Shown here one piece after another: positions 36,676 through 44,856 of a DNA stretch of 64,000 nt; position 1 is the first letter of the stretch, and every line of letters begins with the position of its first letter. Where the stretch lies: the NCBI GenBank assembly GCA_963847615.1, contig CAWKAN010000019.1:124001-188000 (forward strand). The letters are read 5' to 3'. This DNA is from Palsa-883 sp963847615. Lineage in GTDB: Bacteria; Pseudomonadota; Alphaproteobacteria; Acetobacterales; Acetobacteraceae. Under the pieces are notes generated by a model that saw only the letters and a list, made by a program, of their open reading frames with translations, did no database searches and was not told where the DNA came from. The translations under genes were made by a program, and so were the position numbers.

Positions 36676-37383
36676 CTATGAACCGGCCGTGACGGCGCGG
36701 GGACAGTTGGATGACATCGCCCGCCCGCGTCGAACCCGCCGGATGAACACCTGGGCCGCCGGGGCCAGCCGCTTGAGGAAGGCCGACAGCCGGTGGCGCC
36801 GCAGCTCCGAGCGCGCCTTCTGGTCGGTGGTCATGTAATTGAGCTGCAGGCTGGTGCGCGCGCCGTCGAACGTCTTGTGGCCGTGCCAGCTTGCCGGCCC
36901 GTTGGGGAAGACCAGCAGCGTGCCGTTCACCGGCGGCACCTCCACCGCGTAGTCCTCCAGGTCGCGCGGGCCGCGCAGCAGGCGCAGGCAGCCTTCGTGC
37001 CGGCCGAAGGCGTCGCTGTCCTGGTTGAGGTACAGCAACACCGTGACCCGCTTGGCGGTGCTGTCGGTGTGGATGCGGCCGTCGCGCTCGCCGGTCCGAA
37101 AGCGGATCGTCAGCATGGTCGGCGCGTCGGTCAGGTCCAGGGCGAATTTTTCGGCGATCGCCTGGCGCAGCTCGGGGCCCTCCAGCGCCTGCATCAGGGC
37201 CTGCGCCGCCGGGCCGGCGCGCACCGCGTCGGTCGGGTAGGAGCCGCGCCGGCCCAGCTGCGGCAGGTCGGCCAGCACCGCGCGCAGGCTGGCCTGCGGC
37301 ACGAAATGCGGCACCACTACGTGCGCGAAGGGGTCGGTCGCGACTGGCGTGGCGCGCAGTGCGGCGTAGTCCAGTTCGATCAT
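36676..37383 (-). CDS. 2OG-Fe(II) oxygenase (prolyl-hydroxylase-like)
   Basis: 235-residue cytoplasmic dioxygenase of the jelly-roll fold. The iron ligands are seen as IHTDST (H-x-D) near residue 104 and the distal histidine in SWHGHKTFDGARTSLQLNY, where the following Arg binds 2-oxoglutarate. TVLLYLNQD and LLRG support the core strands. It stands 14 bp upstream-of-stop from the importer operon but runs in the same direction before it, so the two may be co-transcribed. The Arg-rich tail after residue 200 is unusual. The substrate (protein, sugar or small molecule) is unknown. Confidence 0.82.
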   Translation of the reverse strand: MIELDYAALRATPVATDPFAHVVVPHFVPQASLRAVLADLPQLGRRGSYPTDAVRAGPAAQALMQALEGPELRQAIAEKFALDLTDAPTMLTIRFRTGERDGRIHTDSTAKRVTVLLYLNQDSDAFGRHEGCLRLLRGPRDLEDYAVEVPPVNGTLLVFPNGPASWHGHKTFDGARTSLQLNYMTTDQKARSELRRHRLSAFLKRLAPAAQVFIRRVRRGRAMSSNCPRAVTAGS

Positions 37384-37455
37384 GCGTGTCCTCGTGTCAT
37401 GAGGCGGTCGGAATGCTCTCGTGATGGGATCTGGGCACGCGAGCTACGGCAGGCA

Positions 37456-37553
37456 GGATTTACCACAGAGGCACCGAGACACCGAGACGGCAGTCGCTGC
37501 GCCGAGCGCGAAGCAGTGGCTGCCTCGGTGTCTCGGTGCCGCCGTGGTGGATC
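37456..37553. repeat. CACCGAGACACCGAG-type palindrome
   Basis: Arms GATTTACCACAGAGGCACCG(AGACACCGAGACGGCAG) and the complement of CTGCCTCGGTGTCTCGGTGC(CGCCGTGGTGGATC) around a short centre. The same style as the ACACGGAG palindromes at 6259 and 52862, but diverged. Sits between the oxygenase promoter region and the fusion gene end. Confidence 0.75.
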
Positions 37554-37598
37554 TTGCTGGCGTCGCGGCAGGCGTGGTGCGGGTCGGGCTGGCGCGCT

Positions 37599-38954
37599 CT
37601 AGCACGGAACGCGGCGCAGCAGCAGCGCCTCGGCCAGGTCGATGACGTCGTCGGGCCATAGCGCATCGGGAAGCGGCCGGGCAACGCCCAGCGCGGCGTC
37701 GGGACGGCAGGCCATCAGCGCCAGGCCGGCGCGTGCCGGGAATGCCCGCCGCCCGGCGGTGGCGCCCAGCAATGCCCCGGCCAGCGCCCCCGCGCGTGCC
37801 GGATCGCCCGCGTCGCCGGCGAGGCGCCGCACCGTGGCGTGGTCGGCACCGGCGATCGCCGCCGAGATCGCCGCGGCGATCCCCTCGCCGCGCGCGCCGA
37901 TGATCCCCAGCGGCACCGCACCAAGCGCGCCGCCATCCGGCGGCGCCGCGCCGGCGGCCAGGGCGCGCGCACAGGCCAGCGCCGCCTCGCCGGCCGGGCC
38001 CGGCTGGCCCGGCAATCCTCCCGCGCAATCGGCGCTGTCGCCGATCAGCATCCCCAGCATCGCGCCGACCGCACGGTCCAGCGCCGCATCCTCCTTGGCG
38101 CGCGGCCAGCCCAGCTTCACCCGCCAGTCGCGCCGAGGCTCGGTGCTGCCGCGCCAGCTTCGGCCCAGCATCGCCGCCACCGCCTTCGGCGCGCCGCCGA
38201 AGCAGCCGGCCGCCTCGCTGTCGCCGCGCGCGTCGTAGCTCACCGCCAGCCCGGCCCCGTCGGTCAGCACCCCGCCGGCGCCGCGCAGCAGCGCGTGCCC
38301 GGCCGCGTAATCCAGCGCCGAGATGGTGTTGAGCGACATCGTCGCCACTGCGTCGCCGACCGCGATGCGCGCCAGGCGGTAGGCGATCGAGGGCATCGGC
38401 ACGAACCCGGCCGGCGCCACCCGCCCGCTCGCCGTCAACGGCCGCAGCCCGCTGGTGTGGTTCAGCAGCACGATCGCGCCTGGCGTCAGCGCCGCGCCCG
38501 TCAGGTCGTTGGCGACCGGGGCGCCATTGCGCAGGATGGCGGGGCAGCCCTCGGCCCAGGCGATCATGTCGGGGCCGCGATCGGGCGAGGTCGGGGCGAA
38601 CACCACGCCCAGCACCGGCACGCCGCGATGCAGCAGCCCGACCGAGACCGCGCTGCCGCGGCGCCCCTCGCCGAACGCCTTGGTGCCGTCCTGCGGATCG
38701 ACCGCCCAGGCGTAGTCGGCGTGGCTTGACCCGGCTTGGGCTTCGATGGTGCCGTCCTCCTCGCCGATGAAGCGGCCCGGGATCAGCGCCAGCAGGCGCG
38801 GGCGCAGCATCAGCTCGACCTCGAGATCGATCGGCGCCTTGTGCTCGCCGCCGCGCGGCCCCTCGGGGCGGCTGAATTCGTCCGCCAGCATGCGCCCGCC
38901 CGCCGCCACCGCGGCGATCACGTCGGTCAGAACGGCGCGGGGCAGGTCTTGCAT
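37599..38954 (-). CDS. Inositol monophosphatase fused to a degenerate ADP-ribosylglycohydrolase-like domain
   Basis: 451 residues. The N-terminal part (1-275) is an inositol-monophosphatase/CysQ-type phosphatase: GEEDG (residues 65-69), DPQDGTKAF for metal and phosphate, and the distal ALDYAAGHALL in place of WDxAAG. The C-terminal part (from about 295) opens AVGAMLGMLIGDSADC and later AGDAGDPARAGALAGALLGA, the layout of ADP-ribosylglycohydrolases (GxxxGxxxGDA and the late metal-binding D-T-D-T region), but the acidic metal-binding cluster is not conserved. The phosphatase should be active; the second domain is likely structural or a binding module. Alternative: two genes merged by a lost stop, but the linker reads smoothly. 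Confidence 0.75.
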   Translation of the reverse strand: MQDLPRAVLTDVIAAVAAGGRMLADEFSRPEGPRGGEHKAPIDLEVELMLRPRLLALIPGRFIGEEDGTIEAQAGSSHADYAWAVDPQDGTKAFGEGRRGSAVSVGLLHRGVPVLGVVFAPTSPDRGPDMIAWAEGCPAILRNGAPVANDLTGAALTPGAIVLLNHTSGLRPLTASGRVAPAGFVPMPSIAYRLARIAVGDAVATMSLNTISALDYAAGHALLRGAGGVLTDGAGLAVSYDARGDSEAAGCFGGAPKAVAAMLGRSWRGSTEPRRDWRVKLGWPRAKEDAALDRAVGAMLGMLIGDSADCAGGLPGQPGPAGEAALACARALAAGAAPPDGGALGAVPLGIIGARGEGIAAAISAAIAGADHATVRRLAGDAGDPARAGALAGALLGATAGRRAFPARAGLALMACRPDAALGVARPLPDALWPDDVIDLAEALLLRRVPC

Positions 38955-39012
38955 GGCGATGCTTCCAAGTGTGGCGGGGCGCTGCCACCGACTGTAGACT
39001 GTACTCTAAACC

Positions 39013-39048
39013 GTAGGGCGGAAGAGCGCAGCGACTTCCGCCACCGCC
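39013..39048. repeat. GTAGGGCGGA hairpin
   Basis: CCGTAGGGCGGAAGAGCGCA followed by GCGACTTCCGCC, the same unit as the arms at 21390-21574. It lies in the divergent gap between the fusion gene and the alpha/beta hydrolase. Confidence 0.65.
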
Positions 39049-39161
39049 GACGCAGCGCCGCGCGCCCCGCGAGCAGGCGGGCCGGCGCCGGCTTCCGCGG
39101 GATCGAGGCCTGCCTTGCAGCTTTCCCCAAACGCGGAACCAGCAGATCACGGGGGCCACGG

Positions 39162-39980
39162 ATGACCGCGCAGCGCACCCGCAGGATCATCCCCGCCGGC
39201 GCGGCGCGGATCGAGGTGATCGCCGAGGGCGCCGGCGACCTGCTGGTGCTGCTGCCCTCGTCGGCGCGCGACTCGGAGGATTTCGACGCCGTCGCCGCGT
39301 CCTTCGCGGCTGCGAATCTCCGGGTGCTGCGCCCGCAGCCGCGCGGGATGGGCGAAAGCGTCGGCCCGACGCAGAACCTGACGCTGCACGACCTCGCCGC
39401 CGACGTGGCCGCGGCGATCGCGGCCGAGGACGCCGGGCCGGCGGTGGTGCTGGGGCACGCCTTCGGACAATGGGTCGCGCGCACCCTGGCGGCGGACCGC
39501 CCGGAGCTGGTGCGCGGCGTGGTGCTGGCCGCGGCCGCGGCCATGAACGCTCCCCCGGAGTTGCGCTCGCATCTGGCGTGCTGCGTCGATACCGACCTGC
39601 CGGACGCCATCCGGCTGGCCGCATTGCGGGTGGCGTTCTTCGCCCCCGGACATGACCCCTCGGCGTGGCTGAGCGGCTGGCACAAGGCGGCCGGCGCGGT
39701 CCAGCGCGCGGCCAGCACGGCGACCGCGCGGGCGGAGTGGTGGACCGCCGGCACCGCGCCGGTGCTGGACCTGCAGGCCGAGCAGGACCCCTGGCGGCCG
39801 CGCGAGACGGTCAACCAGATGCGCGACGACCTCGGCGCCGAGCGGGTGACCGTGGCGGTCATCCCGGACGCCAGCCATGCGCTGATCCCGGAACAACCGG
39901 ACCGGCTGGTGGCGGCCGTGCTCGACTGGATGCGCCGCCTGTCAGACCAGCGCCAGCCCGATCCCGGCCAGCGCGCCTAG
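39162..39980 (+). CDS. Alpha/beta hydrolase with Ala at the nucleophile position
   Basis: 272 residues from ATG 39162; the open frame upstream lacks hydrolase features. Core: LLVLLPSSARDSEDFDAVA, RVLRPQPRGMGESVG, and at the nucleophile elbow VVLGHAFGQWVARTLA, so the usual G-x-S-x-G serine is replaced by Ala (GHAFG). The acid is probably in LDLQAEQDPW, and the histidine in IPDASHALIPEQPD. The exchange predicts loss of serine-hydrolase chemistry; such proteins can be lyases, cofactor-free enzymes or binding proteins. Its 3' end overlaps convergent chrA by 39 bp. No operon partner. Confidence 0.8.
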   Translation: MTAQRTRRIIPAGAARIEVIAEGAGDLLVLLPSSARDSEDFDAVAASFAAANLRVLRPQPRGMGESVGPTQNLTLHDLAADVAAAIAAEDAGPAVVLGHAFGQWVARTLAADRPELVRGVVLAAAAAMNAPPELRSHLACCVDTDLPDAIRLAALRVAFFAPGHDPSAWLSGWHKAAGAVQRAASTATARAEWWTAGTAPVLDLQAEQDPWRPRETVNQMRDDLGAERVTVAVIPDASHALIPEQPDRLVAAVLDWMRRLSDQRQPDPGQRA

Positions 39981-41168
39981 CCCCACCACCAGCAACGGCG
40001 GCGCCCGCCAGACCGTCAGCAGCACGAAGCCGGCCAGCGCCAGCGCGAAATCGGCCGGCCGCAGCACCGTGGTGGTCCACACCGGGTCATACAGCGCGGC
40101 ACCCAGCACGCCGACCACCGCCGCGTTGACCCCGCGCATCGCCGCCTGCGCCGCCGGGCGCGCGCGCAGCGCGTCCCAGAACGGCAGCGTGCCCATCATC
40201 AGCAGCACGCCCGGCAGGAAGATCGCGACCAGCGCCAGGATCGCCCCCGGCACGCCGTGCATGATCGCGCCCAGATAGGCCGCGAAGGTGAACACCGGTC
40301 CGGGCATCGCCTGCGTCGCGCCATATCCCGCCAGGAACGCGTTGTCGGACACCCAGCCGGGCGCCACCACCGCGTCGCGCAGCAGCGGCAGCACCACGTG
40401 CCCGCCGCCGAACACCAGCGCGCCGGAGCGGTAGAACGCGTCGAATAGTGCCACCGGGGCGCCGAGCGGACGCAGCAGCGGCGGCACCACCAGCAACGCG
40501 GCGAACAGCGCCAGGCACAGCGCGCCGACGCGGCGCGACACCGGCATCGCCAGGGCCTCCGGCACCATCGCCGTGCCGAGGTCGCGGCACAGCACCAGTC
40601 CCGCAAGCGCGCCCAGCACGATCGCCGCGATCTGCCCCATCGCCACCGGGGCCGCCACGACGATCAGCACGGCGGCGGTGGCGATCGAGGCGCGCGGCCG
40701 GTCCGGCGCCAGGCTGCGCGCCATGCCCCAGACCGCCTGCGCCACGATCGCGACCGCCACCAGCTTGAGCCCGTGCAACAGCCCGGCGCCGACCACGGTG
40801 GCCGCCAGCGGCGCCGCGCCATACGCGAACAGCACCAGCAGCAGCGCCGAGGGCAGGGTGAAACCGGTCCACGCCGCCAGCCCGCCAAGATAGCCGGCGC
40901 GGCGCAGACCGATCGCGAAGCCGGTCTGGCTGGAGGCGGGTCCCGGCAGGAACTGCGCCAGGCCCACAAGGTCGGCATAGGCGCGCTCGTCGAGCCAGCC
41001 GCGGCGTTCGACGAACTCGGCGCGGTAGTAGCCGAGATGCGCGATCGGCCCGCCGAAACAGGTGCAGCCGAGCCGCAGGAAGATCGCAAACACCTCGCCG
41101 ATCGAGCCGGTGGTCGCGGCGAGGGGAGGGGCCGCCACGCGCAGGGTCGATGGTCCCGGGAGCGGCAT
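39942..41168 (-). CDS. chrA: Chromate transporter ChrA family
   Basis: 408-residue inner-membrane protein with two homologous halves (each about 190 residues, five or six helices), as in long-chain CHR proteins. The first half shows FLRLGCTCFGGPIAHLGYYR and QFLPGPASSQTGFAIG; the second, FYRSGALVFGGGHVVLPLL and GATQAMPGPVFTFAAYLG. These are the paired FGGP/FGGG and QxxPGP motifs. It may export chromate, or act in sulfate or other oxyanion exchange. ATG 41168 lies 2 bp after the zwf stop, so the two are probably one transcript. Confidence 0.9.
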   Translation of the reverse strand: MPLPGPSTLRVAAPPLAATTGSIGEVFAIFLRLGCTCFGGPIAHLGYYRAEFVERRGWLDERAYADLVGLAQFLPGPASSQTGFAIGLRRAGYLGGLAAWTGFTLPSALLLVLFAYGAAPLAATVVGAGLLHGLKLVAVAIVAQAVWGMARSLAPDRPRASIATAAVLIVVAAPVAMGQIAAIVLGALAGLVLCRDLGTAMVPEALAMPVSRRVGALCLALFAALLVVPPLLRPLGAPVALFDAFYRSGALVFGGGHVVLPLLRDAVVAPGWVSDNAFLAGYGATQAMPGPVFTFAAYLGAIMHGVPGAILALVAIFLPGVLLMMGTLPFWDALRARPAAQAAMRGVNAAVVGVLGAALYDPVWTTTVLRPADFALALAGFVLLTVWRAPPLLVVGLGALAGIGLALV

Positions 41169-41170
41169 GG

Positions 41171-42634
41171 TCACGGCTTGCCGGCGGGCAGGCGCGGATC
41201 GCGCCAGGGACCGTCCGGCTCTATCAGCGCCTCGGTCTCCGCCGGTCCCCAGCTTCCCGGCTGGTACGGATAGATCGGGGTCGCATCGTCCAGCACCGGC
41301 TCGACGATGCGCCACTGCGCGTCGATGATGTCGTCGCGCCCGAACAGCTCGCCCAGCCCGCGCATCGCGTCCCACAGCAGGCGCTGGTACGGCGACATCA
41401 GGTCCGGCTGCTGCTCGGTCAGGATCATCTCGACATCCTCGCCGATCATGCGCTCGCCGGGCAGCTTGACCCGCACCCCCATGCCGATCGTCACGTCGGG
41501 GCTGATGCGGATGCGCATGTGGCCGGAATTGGTCGGCACGACCTCGTCGAAGGTCTGCCGCGGCGGGCGGCGGAAATGCACCGTCACCTCGGTCGCGGTC
41601 ACCGGCAGGTGCTTGCCGGCGCGGATGTAGATCGGCACGCCGGCCCAGCGCCAGGTCTCGATGAACAGCCGCAGCGCCACGAAGGTCTCGACCGTGGACC
41701 CCGGCCGCACCCCCGGGACCGAATGGTAGCCGACATACTGGCCGCGCACCACGTCGTCCGGACCGAGCGGGCGCACCGCCTTCAGCAGCGCGGCCTTCTG
41801 GTCGCGCATCGCCTCGTGCTCCTCCCCGGTGGGCGGGTCCATCATCAGGTTGGCGAGCACTTGCAGCATATGGTTCTGCACCACGTCGCGGATCGCGCCG
41901 GTCTCGTCGTAGAACCGGCCGCGGTCCTGCACGCCGAAATCCTCCGCCATGGTGATCTGGATGCTGCTGACGTGATTGCGGTTCCAGATCGGCTCGAACA
42001 TCGAGTTGGCGAACCGCGTGTACAGGATGTTTTGCACCGGTTCCTTGCCGAGATAATGATCGATCCGGAAGATGCTGGCCTCGGGGAAGTGCTGCGCCAG
42101 CAGGCGGCTGAGCCGGCGCGCGGTGGCGCGGTTGTGGCCGAACGGCTTCTCGATCACCAGCCGCCCATCCGCCGCGCAGCCGGAGGCGGCGAGCCCGCCC
42201 GCCACGGTCGCGAACAGGCTCGGCGGCACCGCGAGGTAGTGCAGCGGCCGCCCGGCGTCGCCCAGTTCGTTGCGTAGCTGCGTGAAGGTGGCGGCGTCGG
42301 CGTAGTCGCCATCGACATAGCGCAGCAATTGCATCAGCCGCTGCGTCGCCGCGGCGTCGGCCCCGCCCGGCTGGTGCTGGCGCAGGCTGTCGGCGGCGCG
42401 CGCCTTGAGCTGGTCCAGCGACCAGCCGGCCTTGGCCACGCCGATGATCGGGACGTTCAGCCCCTCGTCGCGCACCAGTCCCAGCAGGGCCGGGAAGATC
42501 TGCTTGTGCGCCAGGTCACCGGTGGCGCCGAAGAACACGATCGCATCAGACAAGGGGGGCGCATCAGATAAAGCGGGGGCACCAGATACGGCGGGCGCGG
42601 ACGAAGCGGGCGCATCGGACGAGGCGGCGGTCAT
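41171..42634 (-). CDS. zwf: Glucose-6-phosphate dehydrogenase
   Basis: 487 residues. Oxidises glucose-6-phosphate to 6-phosphogluconolactone with NADP+. Motifs: FFGATGDLAHKQIFPALLGL near residue 35 for nucleotide, RIDHYLGKEPVQN for substrate (the catalytic His is in the preceding or same segment, as usual), and IYIRAGKHLPVTATEV. The N-terminal 30 residues are a low-complexity SDAPASSAPAVSGAP region encoded by imperfect tandem repeats. ATG 42634 is chosen because the longer reading overlaps glk without a ribosome site. It follows glk in the same direction. Confidence 0.93.
   Translation of the reverse strand: MTAASSDAPASSAPAVSGAPALSDAPPLSDAIVFFGATGDLAHKQIFPALLGLVRDEGLNVPIIGVAKAGWSLDQLKARAADSLRQHQPGGADAAATQRLMQLLRYVDGDYADAATFTQLRNELGDAGRPLHYLAVPPSLFATVAGGLAASGCAADGRLVIEKPFGHNRATARRLSRLLAQHFPEASIFRIDHYLGKEPVQNILYTRFANSMFEPIWNRNHVSSIQITMAEDFGVQDRGRFYDETGAIRDVVQNHMLQVLANLMMDPPTGEEHEAMRDQKAALLKAVRPLGPDDVVRGQYVGYHSVPGVRPGSTVETFVALRLFIETWRWAGVPIYIRAGKHLPVTATEVTVHFRRPPRQTFDEVVPTNSGHMRIRISPDVTIGMGVRVKLPGERMIGEDVEMILTEQQPDLMSPYQRLLWDAMRGLGELFGRDDIIDAQWRIVEPVLDDATPIYPYQPGSWGPAETEALIEPDGPWRDPRLPAGKP
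42540..42630 (-). repeat. Degenerate in-frame repeat in the zwf 5' end
   Basis: Units related to GGCGCATCAGACAAGG / GGGGCACCAGATACG / GGCGCATCGGACGAGG recur about every 15-18 bp, giving the S-D-A-P-A pattern in the protein. Probably a slippage product. Confidence 0.65.
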
Positions 42635-42704
42635 CGCGACATCTCCCGGCTGAGAGGCAAGATCGAACGGCGGCGCGGCCTGGCGCAGCCGCGGGCGCGG
42701 CGGT

Positions 42705-43772
42705 TCACCCCGCGCGCAGTTGCTCCAGGCCATGCAGCGCGGCGCCCAGCAGGGCGGCGCGCGTGGTCACGACATCGATCGGCACCCGGCCGAGCAGGTC
42801 CGCGAAGCGTCCCTTGCTGACGAATTGCCGCAGGAACCGCCCGTCGGTGAGCTTCGCCAGGACGTGCGCCGGGATGCCGCCCGCCAGGGCGACGCCCCCC
42901 GTCGCCAGGACCTTGAGCGCCATGTTGCCGGCCTCGCTGGCGAGGATCGCGACGAACATGTCCACCGCCTCGGCGGCCAGCCGGTTGGCCGCCGGGGTTT
43001 CCAGCGCCGCCTGCGCGATCAACGGCGTGCGGTCCGCCGCCTGCGCCAGGCGCGCGGCGAAGCCCGGCGCCTCCTGGTCGGGCGCGGCGTCGCGCAGCCA
43101 GTCGTAGATGTTGGCGATGCCCGGGCCGGAACAAACCCGCTCGACCGAGACATGGCCGAACCGCGCCGCCAGGTACCGCCACAGTTCGACCTGCCGCTCG
43201 TCGGTCGGCGCGAAGCTGGCATGCCCGCCTTCCGAGGGGCAGGCGATGTAGCGATCGCCGTGCCAGATCAGGAAGGCTTCGCCGAGGCCGGTGCCCGGCG
43301 CCACCACGGCGATCGGCGCCTTCGTCTGCCGTGTGCCGGGGTTGATGTTGTGCAGCTCCGTGGGGCGCAGATGCGGCACCGCATAGGCGATGGCCTGCAG
43401 GTTGTTCAGCAGGGTGACGCGCCGCAGGCCGAGGCTCTGGCGTAGCGCCTCGGCGTCCAGCACCCAGGGCAGGTTGGTGACATGCACGCGCCCGGCGAAC
43501 ACCGGCCCCGCCGCGCCGAAGCAGGCCGCGGCGACCGGCTGGGGCGCGCGGGCCAGGAAGCCGCGCGCCATGGCGTCCAGGCCCGGGTAGTCGGCGCTGC
43601 GGAACTCGGCCTGCGCGACCGGCCGGTCTGCCACCGCCCGGTCTGCCACCGCCCGGTCCGCCGCCGAACGGTCGGCCGCCGAACGGTCCGCGGCCGCATC
43701 GGCCGCGTTCGGATCCGGCGCATACAGCGCCAACAACGTCTTGGTCCCGCCGATATCGCCGGCCAGCAACAT
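42705..43772 (-). CDS. glk: Glucokinase
   Basis: 355-residue ROK-independent (Glk family) glucokinase, phosphorylating glucose with ATP. AGDIGGTKTLLALY is the ATP-phosphate motif at the N-terminus; CFGAAGPV, TNLPWVLD, LNNLQAIAYAVPHL, VVAPGTGLGEAFLI and PSEGGHASFAP are the standard hexokinase-fold segments. Between strands 1 and 2 there is an insertion, AADRSAADRSAADRAVADRA, made of five-residue repeats. ATG 43772 or GTG 43775 is the start. Together with zwf it feeds the pentose-phosphate or Entner-Doudoroff route. Confidence 0.93.
   Translation of the reverse strand: MLLAGDIGGTKTLLALYAPDPNAADAAADRSAADRSAADRAVADRAVADRPVAQAEFRSADYPGLDAMARGFLARAPQPVAAACFGAAGPVFAGRVHVTNLPWVLDAEALRQSLGLRRVTLLNNLQAIAYAVPHLRPTELHNINPGTRQTKAPIAVVAPGTGLGEAFLIWHGDRYIACPSEGGHASFAPTDERQVELWRYLAARFGHVSVERVCSGPGIANIYDWLRDAAPDQEAPGFAARLAQAADRTPLIAQAALETPAANRLAAEAVDMFVAILASEAGNMALKVLATGGVALAGGIPAHVLAKLTDGRFLRQFVSKGRFADLLGRVPIDVVTTRAALLGAALHGLEQLRAG
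43626..43695 (-). repeat. 15-bp in-frame tandem repeat in glk
   Basis: Five or six units of GCCGACCGTTCGGCG / GCGGACCGGGCGGTG type, coding A-D-R-S-A or A-D-R-A-V. It lies in a surface loop position of the sugar-kinase fold, so copy number could vary without loss of function. Confidence 0.8.
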
Positions 43773-43800
43773 CACGCGAACCGATGGCCTGGTCCGCGGC

Positions 43801-44856
43801 CTACCGCAGGCTGGCGTTCAGCTTGGTCAGCACCGCCGATCCGGGGCATAGCTCTTTCTCGCTCAGCTCGTTGAACGGCGTGGCCACGGTGTGCATGTGC
43901 TGATGCAGATCGGTCGGGTCCGGATCGACATACAGCAGCCCGGTGACGATCTCACCCGCCGCGTGGCGCTGCTGCAGCCAACCCATCGCCGCCACCCGGT
44001 CGTGCACGTTGTAGTCATCCGCCAGCTTGCGCAGCTTGAGCGTGCTGCCGTCGTGCTGGCGCACCATCTCCACCGTCCCCGGCGCATAGTCCACCGCGAT
44101 CGGCTCGCGCCCGGTGATGACGTCGAGGAAGTTCACCGCCTCGTTGTGCTCGCGCACATAATCGAAGCTCTTGGTGGAACCCTCGTGGTTGTTGAACGCG
44201 ACGCAGGGCGAGACGCAGTCGATGAAGGCGGCGCCCTGATGGGTCAGCGCGGCCTTGATCAGCGGCACCAGTTGCGCCTTGTCGCCGGAGAAGCTGCGGG
44301 CGACGAAGGTGGCGCCGAGCTGCAGCGCCATGCCGATCATGTCGATCGCCTCGTCGGTGTTGGTGACGCCGCGCTTCGACTTGGCGCCGCGGTCGGAGGT
44401 GGCGGAGAACTGGCCCTTGGTCAGGCCGTAGACGCCGTTGTTCTCGACGATGTAGACCATGTTCACGCCGCGGCGCATGACATGGGCGAACTGGCCGAGG
44501 CCGATCGAGGCGGAATCGCCGTCGCCCGAGACGCCCAGATAGATCAGGTCGCGGTTCGCCAGGTTGGCCCCGGTCAGCACCGAGGGCATCCGCCCGTGCA
44601 CCGAATTGAACCCGTGCGAGGCGCCCAGGAAATAGGTCGGCGTCTTCGACGAACAGCCGATGCCCGACAGCTTGGCGATCCGGTGCGGCGGCAGATCGAG
44701 CTCGAAGCAGGCGCGCACGATGGCGGCGCTGATCGAATCGTGGCCGCAGCCGGCGCACAGCGTGGAGATCGCGCCTTCATAGTCGCGCCTGGTGTAGCCC
44801 AGCGCATTGGTCGGCAGGCCGGGGTGGTGCAGTTTCGGCTTGGCGAGGAAGGTCAT
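43801..44856 (-). CDS. korB: 2-oxoacid:ferredoxin oxidoreductase beta subunit (KorB-like)
   Basis: 351-residue thiamine-diphosphate subunit. Motifs: LCAGCGHDSISAAIVRA near residue 35, GIGCSSKTPTYFLGASHGFN, and GVSGDGDSASIGLGQFAHVMRR with NNGVYGLTKGQFSATS, the Mg-ThDP binding fold. The enzyme oxidatively decarboxylates a 2-oxoacid (2-oxoglutarate is likeliest) to the acyl-CoA and reduces ferredoxin. Its start overlaps the alpha-subunit stop by 4 bp, so the two are coupled. Pyruvate or branched-chain substrates cannot be excluded. Confidence 0.88.
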   Translation of the reverse strand: MTFLAKPKLHHPGLPTNALGYTRRDYEGAISTLCAGCGHDSISAAIVRACFELDLPPHRIAKLSGIGCSSKTPTYFLGASHGFNSVHGRMPSVLTGANLANRDLIYLGVSGDGDSASIGLGQFAHVMRRGVNMVYIVENNGVYGLTKGQFSATSDRGAKSKRGVTNTDEAIDMIGMALQLGATFVARSFSGDKAQLVPLIKAALTHQGAAFIDCVSPCVAFNNHEGSTKSFDYVREHNEAVNFLDVITGREPIAVDYAPGTVEMVRQHDGSTLKLRKLADDYNVHDRVAAMGWLQQRHAAGEIVTGLLYVDPDPTDLHQHMHTVATPFNELSEKELCPGSAVLTKLNASLR

